Shown here in pieces: positions 34,320 to 42,355 of a stretch of 64,000 bases of DNA. This DNA comes from Kordiimonas lipolytica (GTDB lineage Bacteria > Pseudomonadota > Alphaproteobacteria > Sphingomonadales > Kordiimonadaceae): assembly GCF_001550065.1 (NCBI RefSeq), contig NZ_LRUB01000022.1:62001-126000 (forward strand), read 5' to 3'. The notes under the pieces are model-generated. The model saw only the letters and a program-made list of their open reading frames with translations. It did not search any database and was not told where the DNA came from. The translations under genes were made by a program, and so were the position numbers. Position 1 is the first letter of the stretch, and every line of letters starts with the position of its first letter.

Positions 34320-36539
34320 CTACAGCTCAATGACGAGGTCAGTCAGCTTGTCGACCCCGATAAGAAAGATGCTGTCGCCTTCACCCAGATTAAGCATCAG
34401 GCCCTGGGCGCCATTCTGTGTTGTCAGGTGGGCTGACGTTAAAATCTGGGAAATACTGTCGAACCGGTCGCTATAGCCTTCAAGCATCAGTGTGTCGTTC
34501 CCGAGGCCGAAGTCCAGAATGATATCTGCGCCGCTGCCTTCCTTGAAATAGAAAGCATCATCGCCGGTACCGCCCGAAAGAATATCGTTCCCGGTGCCGC
34601 CATATATATCATCATGTCCGCCGTCGCCATCCAGCGTATCGTTGCCGGCCCCGCCAAAGAGCGTGTCATTATCAGCGCCGCCCGAGACGTCATCCGCGCC
34701 CCCGGATGCAAAGACCAGATCGTTGCCTTCCCCTGCATCAATAACATCGTTTGTGCCGGTGTCATTTGCATCGTTCTTGCCGCCATAGATGACGTCATGG
34801 CCTTCGCCGCCATAGATGATGTCGTCGCCTTCACCGCCACCGATGATATCATCGCCACGTGCGCCATAGACCTTGTCATTGCCGCTGCCGCCATAAATGG
34901 CGTTCTTGGCTGGTGAGCCATAGTCATACGGATTGCCCTCAGCGTCCGTGTCGTCGTCCAGGAGCGGGTTACCGCCGTGGATGGTATCATCTCCGGCGCC
35001 CCCGAAGATGGTGTCCTCGCCGTCCAGTCGTTCTTCATAAGCCACGAACACAAGGTCGCGGATGTCGCTGGTGCTAAGCTGCCCGCCCACAATAAGGTCG
35101 TTGCCCGCGCCGCCGCCAATGACATCATCGCCTGCGCCGCCGATAATGGTGTCGTCGCCTGCGTCACCTGCGCCAGCCCATGCCACGTCGTCGCCATCGC
35201 CCAGCGTGATGGAATCGTCGCCGCCGCCGCCGGTGACGGTGTCATCGCCGGACCGCGCGGCAATCACATTGGCTGCTGCGTCTCCCTGGATTTTGTTGGC
35301 GCTAACGTCTCCGCCATAGGGATTGATGACGGTGAAGCTTTTCTCCGCCAGCGCAAGTGTTGTCCGGTTGAAAGCCGCGTCATTCAGGGATAGGCGCTCA
35401 ATGGTGAAGTTCCCATCGGGGAAGATATTGGCAAACTCGAAGGTGGCTGTGCCGCCTGTGGCATCATCATTCAGAACGGCTGCAGCATTCAATTGGTAAA
35501 GCCCGCCTTTATCGCTTCTGAGCATCAGGGATGCGCTTTTGATGCCGGTATCGTCCAGTCCGTTGTCTGTGGCCTCGAACGTCAGAACCAGGCTACCGCC
35601 ATCGGCCCCGATGGTAACGGCTTGATCGATGGTGAAGCCCGTCACGGCAGGCGAAGAGGAATCCTCAAGGGCCGCCCGGTCAGCGACATTGATGATGGTC
35701 TCATAGCCCAGTTCCTGCAGCTTATCGGTGCCGAGAAGGTGCGTGTTACCCTGGTCGTCCGAGATGCGCAGGCGGGTCAGGACATAGTCACCCGCGGGGG
35801 CTGCTGTATTGAATGCCGAAAGACCGATCATGCCGCCCTTGATGTCGCCGAACAATCCCCATTCGCCGCCCACGACGGCTGGTGAGCCTTCGCCGATGTC
35901 GAATTCGAACTCTATCAGGTTCAGACCTGATGAAGGGTCCTCCACCCCTAGGCTGAAACTGATTTCGACGGAGTCATCGTCATTTGTTGAGAACGGGTTA
36001 TCGGACGCGATCGTGAAACTACGGCTGGGCAGGTCCAGTGAAGAGATATCCGGCGCGATGCGGTCTTCTTGTGGCACCTCCAGAAAAACGAAGCGCGTTT
36101 CCGCCAGGCTGGACAGTGCATCTGCCTCGAATACATGGGAATAAGGCAAATCAGGATTTGTCTCTGTGTCGAAGTCGATGGTCACCCGGTCGAGCGCCCA
36201 TTCGCCGCTGGGGTCATATTCGTCCAGTTCTACGGTGACAAATTCCAGATTATCGCTATCGGACAAGTCAACAGAGCCATGGGCTGTTCGCCCAGTTGGT
36301 GAGACAAGCACGACCGATACTTCATTGATGAAGGCAACCATGCTGGTTGCCAAATCAACATGGACAGTGACACTAGGCGCGTCGGCTTCACCGCCGCCGG
36401 GCACTGGTGTGCCGATGGTGACGGCATTGATGACAAGCTCACCGCCTTCGGGCAGGGTCCCAGGGTCCTGCTCGGTTGCGCTCTGCCTAGAGCCGTCTTT
36501 TGCGGAACCCCGCCACGAATCTTTGCTTTTGGTCGCCAT
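34320..36539 (-). CDS. Large RTX calcium-binding secreted protein
   Basis: 739 residues, strongly acidic. Residues about 1-400 contain repeated beta-sandwich-like modules without a recognised catalytic motif. About 415-690 hold many RTX nonapeptides (GGxGxDxUx, for example GGAGDDVIGGGAGNDLI and GGSGNDKVYGARGDDIIGG), which fold on binding Ca2+ outside the cell. The C-terminus is hydrophobic and acidic, as in type I secretion substrates; no N-terminal signal peptide is present. ATG 36539 follows GGGGGAA; an in-frame TTG at 36551 is disfavoured. Type I secretion genes are not in the window. Confidence 0.85.
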   Translation of the reverse strand: MATKSKDSWRGSAKDGSRQSATEQDPGTLPEGGELVINAVTIGTPVPGGGEADAPSVTVHVDLATSMVAFINEVSVVLVSPTGRTAHGSVDLSDSDNLEFVTVELDEYDPSGEWALDRVTIDFDTETNPDLPYSHVFEADALSSLAETRFVFLEVPQEDRIAPDISSLDLPSRSFTIASDNPFSTNDDDSVEISFSLGVEDPSSGLNLIEFEFDIGEGSPAVVGGEWGLFGDIKGGMIGLSAFNTAAPAGDYVLTRLRISDDQGNTHLLGTDKLQELGYETIINVADRAALEDSSSPAVTGFTIDQAVTIGADGGSLVLTFEATDNGLDDTGIKSASLMLRSDKGGLYQLNAAAVLNDDATGGTATFEFANIFPDGNFTIERLSLNDAAFNRTTLALAEKSFTVINPYGGDVSANKIQGDAAANVIAARSGDDTVTGGGGDDSITLGDGDDVAWAGAGDAGDDTIIGGAGDDVIGGGAGNDLIVGGQLSTSDIRDLVFVAYEERLDGEDTIFGGAGDDTIHGGNPLLDDDTDAEGNPYDYGSPAKNAIYGGSGNDKVYGARGDDIIGGGEGDDIIYGGEGHDVIYGGKNDANDTGTNDVIDAGEGNDLVFASGGADDVSGGADNDTLFGGAGNDTLDGDGGHDDIYGGTGNDILSGGTGDDAFYFKEGSGADIILDFGLGNDTLMLEGYSDRFDSISQILTSAHLTTQNGAQGLMLNLGEGDSIFLIGVDKLTDLVIEL

Positions 36540-36741
36540 AATTTCCCCCAATCATAAGCGATAGCCCAATGGCTTGGCCACCACTTGAGTGAACAATATA
36601 GGTAAAATTAAGGCGGGAAAATATTTTATCCCTGGTTGCGGTCACAATGCTGTTAACTGCATTTCTGGTTTTTGAGGGCACGACATGGTAGGGGCGGAAC
36701 GCTTGGTCGGAAATGCAAAGCACCAATTTAGAAGGAAGCAC

Positions 36742-37170
36742 ATGTCTGTTGAAAAAATGTATGCCGGTTTTCTGGGGGAATGGCAGCTGGAGCCTGCTCG
36801 ATCGCACTTCGGGCAGGGGGAAGCCCCTGTCGCTGGTGGATATACCATCAGTGAAAGCCGTGAAGGGCTGGTGTTTGTGATCAGTTGGCAGGACGGTGAG
36901 GGCAAAGACCATTCCTTCAGTTTCACAGGCATCCCAGACGGGGAAGCGCGGCCGTTCGCGGGCGATGACCTGATCGATTCAATGTCGGTTTCTGCGCCGA
37001 CCGAGTCCGAGCTTACAAGCAGGGCCTTTTACAAGGGGCGTGAATTGATGACGGCGAAGCGTGTTCTTATGGAAGATGGTGCGGTGATGGAGATTACCCA
37101 GTCTGTGCTGCTCCCTGATGGTTCACAGCCCGCGAACCTTGCACGCTACAGGCGGAAACTGCATTCCTGA
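36742..37170 (+). CDS. Conserved-looking small cytosolic protein, unknown
   Basis: 142 residues, single domain, beta-rich, no signal peptide. The order GFLGEWQLEPARSHFGQGE, SWQDGEGKDHSFSF, LTSRAFYKGRELMTAKRVL suggests a lipocalin-like small barrel, but I recognise no family. GAAGGAAG 6-13 bases before ATG 36742 is a strong ribosome site, so I reject an upstream start at 36685. Divergent from the RTX gene. Confidence 0.6.
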   Translation: MSVEKMYAGFLGEWQLEPARSHFGQGEAPVAGGYTISESREGLVFVISWQDGEGKDHSFSFTGIPDGEARPFAGDDLIDSMSVSAPTESELTSRAFYKGRELMTAKRVLMEDGAVMEITQSVLLPDGSQPANLARYRRKLHS

Positions 37171-37249
37171 GGACGCCGAAAATATTTTGAAGTTTTTTTG
37201 AATTTTCCACTTGCATTCAAAATCGCCAAACATTAGAAAGCGCGGGCGT

Positions 37250-37326
37250 CGGGGAGTGGCGCAGCCTGGTAGCGCACCTGTTTTGGGTACAGGGGGTCGC
37301 TAGTTCGAATCTAGTCTCCCCGACCA
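37250..37326 (+). tRNA. tRNA-Pro (anticodon TGG)
   Basis: 77 nt. Acceptor stem CGGGGAG (37250-37256) pairs with CTCCCCG (37316-37322); anticodon stem CCTGT/ACAGG around loop TTTGGGT gives anticodon TGG; the T arm has GGTTCGAATC-type loop (TTCGAAT); discriminator A then encoded CCA. Confidence 0.95.
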
Positions 37327-37356
37327 TTTCTCTCCTTATCAGGAGGAGAGCAAGAG

Positions 37357-37393
37357 AGAGGCCTCTGTCGGTATCGGCGAGGCCTCTTTTTTC
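37357..37393 (+). terminator. Intrinsic terminator after tRNA-Pro
   Basis: Stem AGAGGCCTC (37357-37365) / GAGGCCTCT (37379-37387) followed by TTTTTTC. Confidence 0.85.
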
Positions 37394-37541
37394 TTGGCAT
37401 CCCGTGATGGGGATAGCATATTTCGGTGTTCCCTTTCCCGACACTTTGGGATAGGGTGCGCAGCCGTCGGCCTGGGTTGGCCGATGAGTGAATTGTTTGC
37501 CGCCCACTGGGGCGGTGTTGGTGAACCAATGGGGCTCAATG

Positions 37542-37820
37542 ATGAAGGCACGCATTTACCAACCTGCAAAGAATGCCATGCAATCTGGCACTGCGAACAC
37601 GCACCAGTGGATTCTCGAGTTTGAGCCGGAGCTCGCTCGCAAGATTGATCCGCTCATGGGCTGGACCAGCTCTGCCGATATGCGCAGCCAGGTGAAGATG
37701 AAGTTCGAAAGCCTTGAAGCGGCGCAGGCCTATGCTGAACGGAACGGCATACCCTATGACGTGAAGCCGGTTCACAAGAAGAAGCGCCACATCCAGGCCT
37801 ACGCCGACAACTTCAAATAA
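37542..37820 (+). CDS. Complex I accessory subunit, NDUFS4-like (ETC_C1)
   Basis: 92 residues. The start MKARIYQPAKNAMQSGTANTHQWILEFEP and 'LMGWTSSADMRSQVKMKFESLEAAQAYAERNG' followed by a basic C-terminus match the alphaproteobacterial/mitochondrial 18-kDa accessory subunit (NDUFS4) of NADH:quinone oxidoreductase. It helps stabilise the peripheral arm. Two ATGs (37539, 37542) are adjacent. It lies between tRNA-Pro and tRNA-Arg, far from any nuo genes, as is usual for this subunit. Confidence 0.88.
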   Translation: MKARIYQPAKNAMQSGTANTHQWILEFEPELARKIDPLMGWTSSADMRSQVKMKFESLEAAQAYAERNGIPYDVKPVHKKKRHIQAYADNFK

Positions 37821-37834
37821 GATTTCAAGAGTGC

Positions 37835-37911
37835 GGTCCCGTAGCTCAACTGGATAGAGCAGCTGACTTCTAATCAGCAGGTTGGGGGTTCGAGTCCTCC
37901 CGGGATCGCCA
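37835..37911 (+). tRNA. tRNA-Arg (anticodon TCT), integration site
   Basis: 77 nt. Acceptor GGTCCCG (37835-37841) pairs with CGGGATC (37901-37907), with one G-T pair; anticodon stem GCTGA/TCAGC around loop CTTCTAA gives anticodon TCT; TTCGAGT T loop; discriminator G and encoded CCA. Its 3' 50 bases are repeated at 49474-49523. The gene stays intact because the inserted element supplies an identical 3' part. Confidence 0.95.
37862..37911 (+). repeat. Attachment site copy within intact tRNA-Arg (attL)
   Basis: 50 bases identical to 49474-49523, running from the anticodon stem to the tRNA CCA end. The flanking bases differ (A before and G after here; T before and T after in the other copy), so the match length is exactly 50. 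Confidence 0.95.
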
Positions 37912-37971
37912 GTCTTTCTAGTAATTTCTTGCTGTAAAAACCTTAATTTGTCACACTGGCGTCACACTGAA

Positions 37972-39012
37972 ATGGCGGGAGTGGCTTTTTTGGCAACGAT
38001 TCGACAGCGCAAGAACCAGGACGGTTCGAAAACATGGCAGGTGCAGATCAGGCGCAAGGGTCATGCACCAATTTCCAGGACATTTGATAGCAAGAAAGAT
38101 GCGGAGCTGTGGGCCCGTGGCCATGAACGAACCATGGACTTGGGCGAGTACAAGGACCTTAGGGTTGCGCAGGCTTTAACTCTTTCTGATGCTCTTGATC
38201 GATATGTGGAAACACGCGAGAGGGGCGGCAAGCCGCTAAGCGCGCCTTCGATGCGGATGGTAAGGAAGTGGCAGAAACATAGGTTGGCCCTGGTAGCATT
38301 AGCCAATTTGACAGCTGCAGATTTGGCGAGTTGGCGCGATGAAAGACTGGCAGAAGGTCGATCTGCGAGTACAATACGAAATGAGATTAGCCATATTTCC
38401 AATGTCTTCACGCTAGCTCGCACAGAGTGGGCTCTTGGGAAGATCAAAAATCCCGTTAGGGATGTGAATTGGCCTTCTACTAATGGCAATGGGCGCGATC
38501 GTCGTCTTGCACCAGGTGAAGAAGAGAAGATCCTTGAGCAATGTGACACATCCGTCAAGAGTATCTGGGTCAAGCCCATGATTATCTTAGCCTTGGAAAC
38601 GGCTGCGCGGCGTGGTGAGCTGCTATCTGTTGTTTGGGAGGATGTGGACCTGGAAAAGCGTGAGATGAGGTTCAGGGGTACTAAAAATGGCGATGATCGC
38701 TCCATCCCGTTATCAACCCGTGCGGTTGAGGTGTTGAAGGGCCTACCCTCTGCGGATGCGAAGCAGGGCAGGGTAATAGACTGCAAGGAGGTGGCATTTG
38801 TTCAATGTTGGCAACGCTTGCAGAAGCAGCTTTGCAAGAAAGGTATAAGGGACCTGCGCTTTCATGATCTGCGCCATGAGGCAACAAGTCGGCTCATTGA
38901 AAAAGGATTGGGCGTGATGGAGGCCGCGCATGTCACAGGGCACCGAAGCCTGCAGATGCTCAAGCGCTACACCCACATCAGACCGCAAAGCCTGCTGGAT
39001 AAGATTGGTTGA
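37972..39012 (+). CDS. Tyrosine recombinase (integrase)
   Basis: 346 residues. Catalytic set visible: Arg213 (AARRGELLS), His298 and Arg301 (HDLRHEA), His324 (TGHRS) and Tyr333 (RYTH). An N-terminal arm-binding region reads RQRKNQDGSKTWQVQIRRKG, followed by a SAM-like core-binding domain. Starts 60 bases after the tRNA end and is transcribed away from it. ATG 37972 is chosen; an upstream frame opening inside the tRNA is not credible. It would catalyse integration between attP and the tRNA-Arg anticodon region. Confidence 0.93.
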   Translation: MAGVAFLATIRQRKNQDGSKTWQVQIRRKGHAPISRTFDSKKDAELWARGHERTMDLGEYKDLRVAQALTLSDALDRYVETRERGGKPLSAPSMRMVRKWQKHRLALVALANLTAADLASWRDERLAEGRSASTIRNEISHISNVFTLARTEWALGKIKNPVRDVNWPSTNGNGRDRRLAPGEEEKILEQCDTSVKSIWVKPMIILALETAARRGELLSVVWEDVDLEKREMRFRGTKNGDDRSIPLSTRAVEVLKGLPSADAKQGRVIDCKEVAFVQCWQRLQKQLCKKGIRDLRFHDLRHEATSRLIEKGLGVMEAAHVTGHRSLQMLKRYTHIRPQSLLDKIG

Positions 39013-39097
39013 GAGATTGTGTGATATAGTCCATTTTGGGCGAGGGGTGTATTTCCTCAAGTGGCTCTATGGGTTTTAGACTAAGTTAGTAGCGAGT

Positions 39098-39757
39098 ATG
39101 AAGATGGAACTTAAAGGGAAAAATTTGCTGCGAGATCAAGATATTAGACTGTCTTTGGTTGAATACCTGGCAAAGTCGTTTGGAGGGGCGGAACATTTTA
39201 TCGCCCTTGAAGCACGTTACTCTGAAAATGAACGAAGAGCTGATGTCCTGGCGGTTTCTAAGGAAATGCACGCCTATGAGATAAAGTCTGACGTCGATAA
39301 ATTGGATCGCTTGGAGGATCAGGTTGCAGATTATCGAGCGACGTTTGACTTCGTCACTGTTGTGACCACACCAAGGCACATTGGAAGCGTGCGTAAAATT
39401 GTAAGCCCATATGTTGGCCTGTTGATGGTTTCACAGGGGCTTGTGAAAAGTGTCCGTAAACCTAAACGAAACAAGAGAATTCTGAAGAGAAATCTCATTT
39501 CCATTTGCGCGAAAGGGGCCCTTCTAGAGTTGGCTGGGCAGTCTTTTCAGAGCACTTCCATAGCTGACTTGAAGAAAGTCGTTGAGCGAGACGTTCCCTA
39601 CGAAAATGTCAGAACCGCAGCGCATGAAGAGCTCTGTAGGCGATTTCGAGAGAGATACGCTGATTTTCAAGAAGAGGCTCGACATCCTTTTAGGCATGTG
39701 GACCTTAGCCTATTATCTGCAACAGAAAGTATTCAGGCAAACTTATTGATGGCCTGA
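39098..39757 (+). CDS. sce7726-family protein, PD-(D/E)xK nuclease-like fold
   Basis: 219 residues. Asp49 (RRADVLAV) and Glu61-x-Lys63 (YEIKSD) form the D...ExK core of a PD-(D/E)xK nuclease fold, and the spacing and surrounding residues (RLEDQVADYRATFDFVTVV) match the sce7726 family of accessory regions. The C-terminal half is helical and basic. Members are of unknown function but recur in defence-like islands, often near a partner related to Beta/sce7725 proteins. Here such a partner lies convergently: the two 3' ends overlap by 15 bases. Confidence 0.78.
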   Translation: MKMELKGKNLLRDQDIRLSLVEYLAKSFGGAEHFIALEARYSENERRADVLAVSKEMHAYEIKSDVDKLDRLEDQVADYRATFDFVTVVTTPRHIGSVRKIVSPYVGLLMVSQGLVKSVRKPKRNKRILKRNLISICAKGALLELAGQSFQSTSIADLKKVVERDVPYENVRTAAHEELCRRFRERYADFQEEARHPFRHVDLSLLSATESIQANLLMA

Positions 39758-40939
39758 AGACAAACGTCTTAGCTGCTGCAAAATATGTATCTCCATCCTG
39801 ACTGAAATCCAGAAACTTGGCGACTTTCCAGGAGGATGGCTTAATGGAGGGTTGCTGCGAGCCGCTAACTCAATCTGCCTCACGCCCCATGAGTTAGGTA
39901 AGAGTTCATAGGCCGAGTCATGTTTCACTTTTCGGGCAACCGAAGCATAATGCAGCCCGTAATCATTTTTATTGCCATCCTCATCTTTCCCGCGTTTCTC
40001 GCGATAGTAATAGGTCCTTCGATTTGAGGTGGGGAAATCGATGCGAGGGCGCCAAGCGGTCGCGAAAATTATATCATTTCTGATAGGATTGATGGACCCA
40101 TAGTCCCCGTAATGGATGGCTTCGTCGGGATTGTTCTTTTGTTGTAGCTTAAAGATGTTGTCAAAAAGAAGCACTTCTTCCTGAGAGAAGCTGTCGTGTT
40201 CTGCTTCACCAATATCCTCGACGGACCTGGGAAATGATGTTGAAAGAATGACAATTTCGGCTTTCGGAATGATCTCTCTGATCCTAGAGATCAGCTCACT
40301 GGTTCTGGCTGCGTGCACGATTCCCGTTCCAGGGCGAATAAACTCGTGATCTAGCTCGATGTAGAACCGTTTGCCAGCCTCCAGATAGCTATTGATCATG
40401 TCTTTGAGTACGAGTAGGTCGTAGAAAAAATCAGGGTCGATCAGGATTGATGCGCGGTACGCAACGCCATCGAAGGTCTCCATGTGACTTGCTAGCTGGG
40501 ATAGAATGTTTGCTTTATATTCCTCATCAGTTTCGCCTTCGGCCGGATTGATGATCAATGTGGGAAGCAGGTTGTGAAAATTTTCTTGTTCATTACGTAC
40601 AAACTGCACCCATGCTTCGTATCCGTTGTGTGAAGCTGTCAGCTGATCCAATTCATGGCAGCTGAGTTCTTCTTCGCGTGTTAGATCTAATACGACCGTG
40701 TTGCATTCTTTGAAATAGTGTCTGACTTTTGCCCAATTTCCCTCGAAATCATAAATTCCAGGGGTATGGGGCCATTGTGACTCATGGATGTCTTTTCCTG
40801 ACCGTGGAATCTTCCGGCCACGGGTAATCTCAATGATAGGAAGTATCTCTGGCTTGAGGTCGTCGTTCAAATTGTCCCAAGCACGGAATTCCGCTTGCGC
40901 GGTTTTGAAGAGTAAAAAATAGTTAAAGACCATGACCAC
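39743..40939 (-). CDS. Beta-family protein (phage Beta-like, PF14350 type)
   Basis: 398 residues. The N-terminus FNYFLLFKTAQAEFRAWDNLNDDLKPEILPIIEITRGRK matches the conserved opening of 'Beta protein' family members (a short strand, K-x-x-x-x-E-F-x-A, then I-L-P-I-I-E). Later features include ILIDPDFF, ELDHEFIRPG and a Tyr-rich RRTYYYREKRGKDEDG stretch, in an alpha/beta layout consistent with a barrel-like fold. Function of the family is not established. It overlaps the ImmA/IrrE gene by 17 bases, so the two are translationally coupled, a pairing known for this family. Confidence 0.75.
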   Translation of the reverse strand: MVMVFNYFLLFKTAQAEFRAWDNLNDDLKPEILPIIEITRGRKIPRSGKDIHESQWPHTPGIYDFEGNWAKVRHYFKECNTVVLDLTREEELSCHELDQLTASHNGYEAWVQFVRNEQENFHNLLPTLIINPAEGETDEEYKANILSQLASHMETFDGVAYRASILIDPDFFYDLLVLKDMINSYLEAGKRFYIELDHEFIRPGTGIVHAARTSELISRIREIIPKAEIVILSTSFPRSVEDIGEAEHDSFSQEEVLLFDNIFKLQQKNNPDEAIHYGDYGSINPIRNDIIFATAWRPRIDFPTSNRRTYYYREKRGKDEDGNKNDYGLHYASVARKVKHDSAYELLPNSWGVRQIELAARSNPPLSHPPGKSPSFWISVRMEIHILQQLRRLSSGHQ

Positions 40940-41486
40940 CTATGCCTAAAGTTTTCGCTCTGTAGCGTACTGCAAGCTGTGATACGTCAAACTCACTTGC
41001 AATTCTCTCAATCGACCCTTTGCTGGCCCGAGCAACTTGGAAAAACGTTTGCTCTGGCATGAGAATTTCCGCAGCTAATTGATTGGCTTGGTACTCAATC
41101 GAATTACGTTCTTCATTGCGATGTAAAATCCTTTCCCCCTTAGGCATGCGCTCAATTTCATCTCGATGAAGCTGATAATGAATATACTCATGAGCCATAG
41201 AAAAACGTTGGCGCGTACGGGAATGCCGTGCGTTGATGACGATGCGGTACATTTGATCATCGATCTTCTCAATGAAGGCGTCATTTTCACCAATGTCATC
41301 AAACTCTAAGCGCAAAAATGGATTGCTTTCGATTACCGCTTTAATATCGGTAGAAGCACCATTGATGAAGCCTTTACTCCTGCAGTAACTTAGAATTCGC
41401 TCTGGGGTGTCCAAAGCTGTGGCATCGAGTTCTGGGCCTTCGTTATATAGCGATCTATCAATTGGTCTCTGGGGCCGCTTCTTCAT
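40923..41486 (-). CDS. ImmA/IrrE-family zinc metallopeptidase
   Basis: 187 residues. HEYIH at 99-103 is the zinc-binding motif and Glu131 in the segment EYQANQLAAEILMP is the expected third ligand, as in ImmA and IrrE. A C-terminal winged-helix-like piece (SKGSIERIASEFDVSQLAVRYRAKTLG) follows. ImmA cleaves phage-like repressors, IrrE cleaves DdrO; here no Xre-type repressor is adjacent, so the substrate is probably another protein, for example the neighbouring 2-TM protein or Beta protein. Overlaps its upstream gene by 29 bases and its downstream gene by 17. Confidence 0.88.
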   Translation of the reverse strand: MKKRPQRPIDRSLYNEGPELDATALDTPERILSYCRSKGFINGASTDIKAVIESNPFLRLEFDDIGENDAFIEKIDDQMYRIVINARHSRTRQRFSMAHEYIHYQLHRDEIERMPKGERILHRNEERNSIEYQANQLAAEILMPEQTFFQVARASKGSIERIASEFDVSQLAVRYRAKTLGIGGHGL

Positions 41487-42048
41487 CTTCTATCTCCAAT
41501 TGGCCATCGATGAGTACTTCCGCTTCCACCAGTGCTAGTTTTAGATCATCAATCTCAGTGTGAATTTCACGCATTTGTTTTTCGATCTCGGTGCGCCGAC
41601 TTTCTGCAACTTTGGTCAAAGATGTTGAAACCATCTTTTCAGCGGCAACAGTACTGAAATAGCGCTTGATTTCATCTTCAATCGCCTCCTCGGATTGTCG
41701 TATTGCGTCGCCTCGAATTACGAAGAAGGCGAAAGCTGCAACTACACCGAGGAGACCAACCAAAATTGTAATGATGGTTCCATAAAAGCCGGTTATTACA
41801 GAGAGGTAAGTCTCAGAGTCCCAAGCGTCATCGTAAAAGCAAACACGCCCAGGATATTTTTTGTCGCATAAAACCTCGGGTAAGAAGCCTACGTCAAAAA
41901 ATATCGCAATCAGGGTGAACACTGCTAGTACTGCAAGCAGCGAACCTGCCGCGCCCAGAAAAAATGCTTTTCTTGAAATCCTGCGCTCAGTTTCAGCATC
42001 CAGGGCACCATTATATGAGTTCTTGGCTATGTCGGTCTCCGGCTGCAT
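41458..42048 (-). CDS. 2-TM membrane protein with cytosolic coiled coil
   Basis: 196 residues. Helix 1 about 29-51 and helix 2 about 84-112, joined by a loop with Cys61 and Cys70 (likely periplasmic disulfide), then a charged alpha-helical region (about 113-185) with heptad-like pattern ending in an acidic tail. No family recognised. First gene of the three-gene operon, its end overlapping the peptidase start. Topology resembles membrane effectors or sensors in phage-defence operons, but this is inference. Confidence 0.65.
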   Translation of the reverse strand: MQPETDIAKNSYNGALDAETERRISRKAFFLGAAGSLLAVLAVFTLIAIFFDVGFLPEVLCDKKYPGRVCFYDDAWDSETYLSVITGFYGTIITILVGLLGVVAAFAFFVIRGDAIRQSEEAIEDEIKRYFSTVAAEKMVSTSLTKVAESRRTEIEKQMREIHTEIDDLKLALVEAEVLIDGQLEIEDEEAAPETN

Positions 42049-42065
42049 CTTTTGCCCTTTTATAG

Positions 42066-42076
42066 TTGACAGTCAA
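42066..42076. promoter_or_regulatory. Palindromic operator candidate before the 2-TM/ImmA/Beta operon
   Basis: TTGAC-A-GTCAA, an 11-base palindrome 18 bases upstream of the operon start codon at 42048. Position fits an operator or a promoter element. No dedicated repressor is encoded next to it. Confidence 0.35.
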
Positions 42077-42196
42077 AACGATCATGCGCCTTAAAGCAAG
42101 CACTTATCTACCATAGGTGGATATTTCAGTTCATCAAATGTTCTTGTTATGTTCCATAAATGGTGCGAAAAGGCGACTAAGTCAAGGACAGAGACG

Positions 42197-42256
42197 GGTA
42201 GGGGGGGGAGCCCAATTAGTAATATGCATATTACTAATTGGGCTCCCCCCCCTACC
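42197..42256. repeat. Perfect 60-bp palindrome with G8/C8 tracts
   Basis: The 30 bases 42197-42226 are the exact reverse complement of 42227-42256, with no loop. From the centre outward: ATGCAT core, an AT-rich part (ATTAGTAATATG), then AGCCC and an uninterrupted run of eight G (left) or eight C (right). It sits in the 307-bp gap between the end of the eight-helix membrane gene (42356) and the 2-TM operon (starts 42048). It could form a cruciform or, as RNA, a 30-bp hairpin ending the upstream transcript. Confidence 0.95.
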
Positions 42257-42355
42257 TATTCTTCTAACATTGCCACATTCCATATCGTCCATAGGTGCAG
42301 AGAAACCTGCATATTTCGGCGCACCTGTGGGCCCATGTGGAATGCTGCATCTCCT

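Noticed and set aside
36685..36741. N-terminal extension of the 142-aa protein
   Set aside because: A strong ribosome site (GAAGGAAG) precedes ATG 36742, and the extension is basic and unlike the rest.
37882..37971. Longer integrase start inside tRNA-Arg
   Set aside because: The extra 30 codons would be encoded by the tRNA 3' end and its flank; ATG 37972 gives a normal integrase N-terminus.
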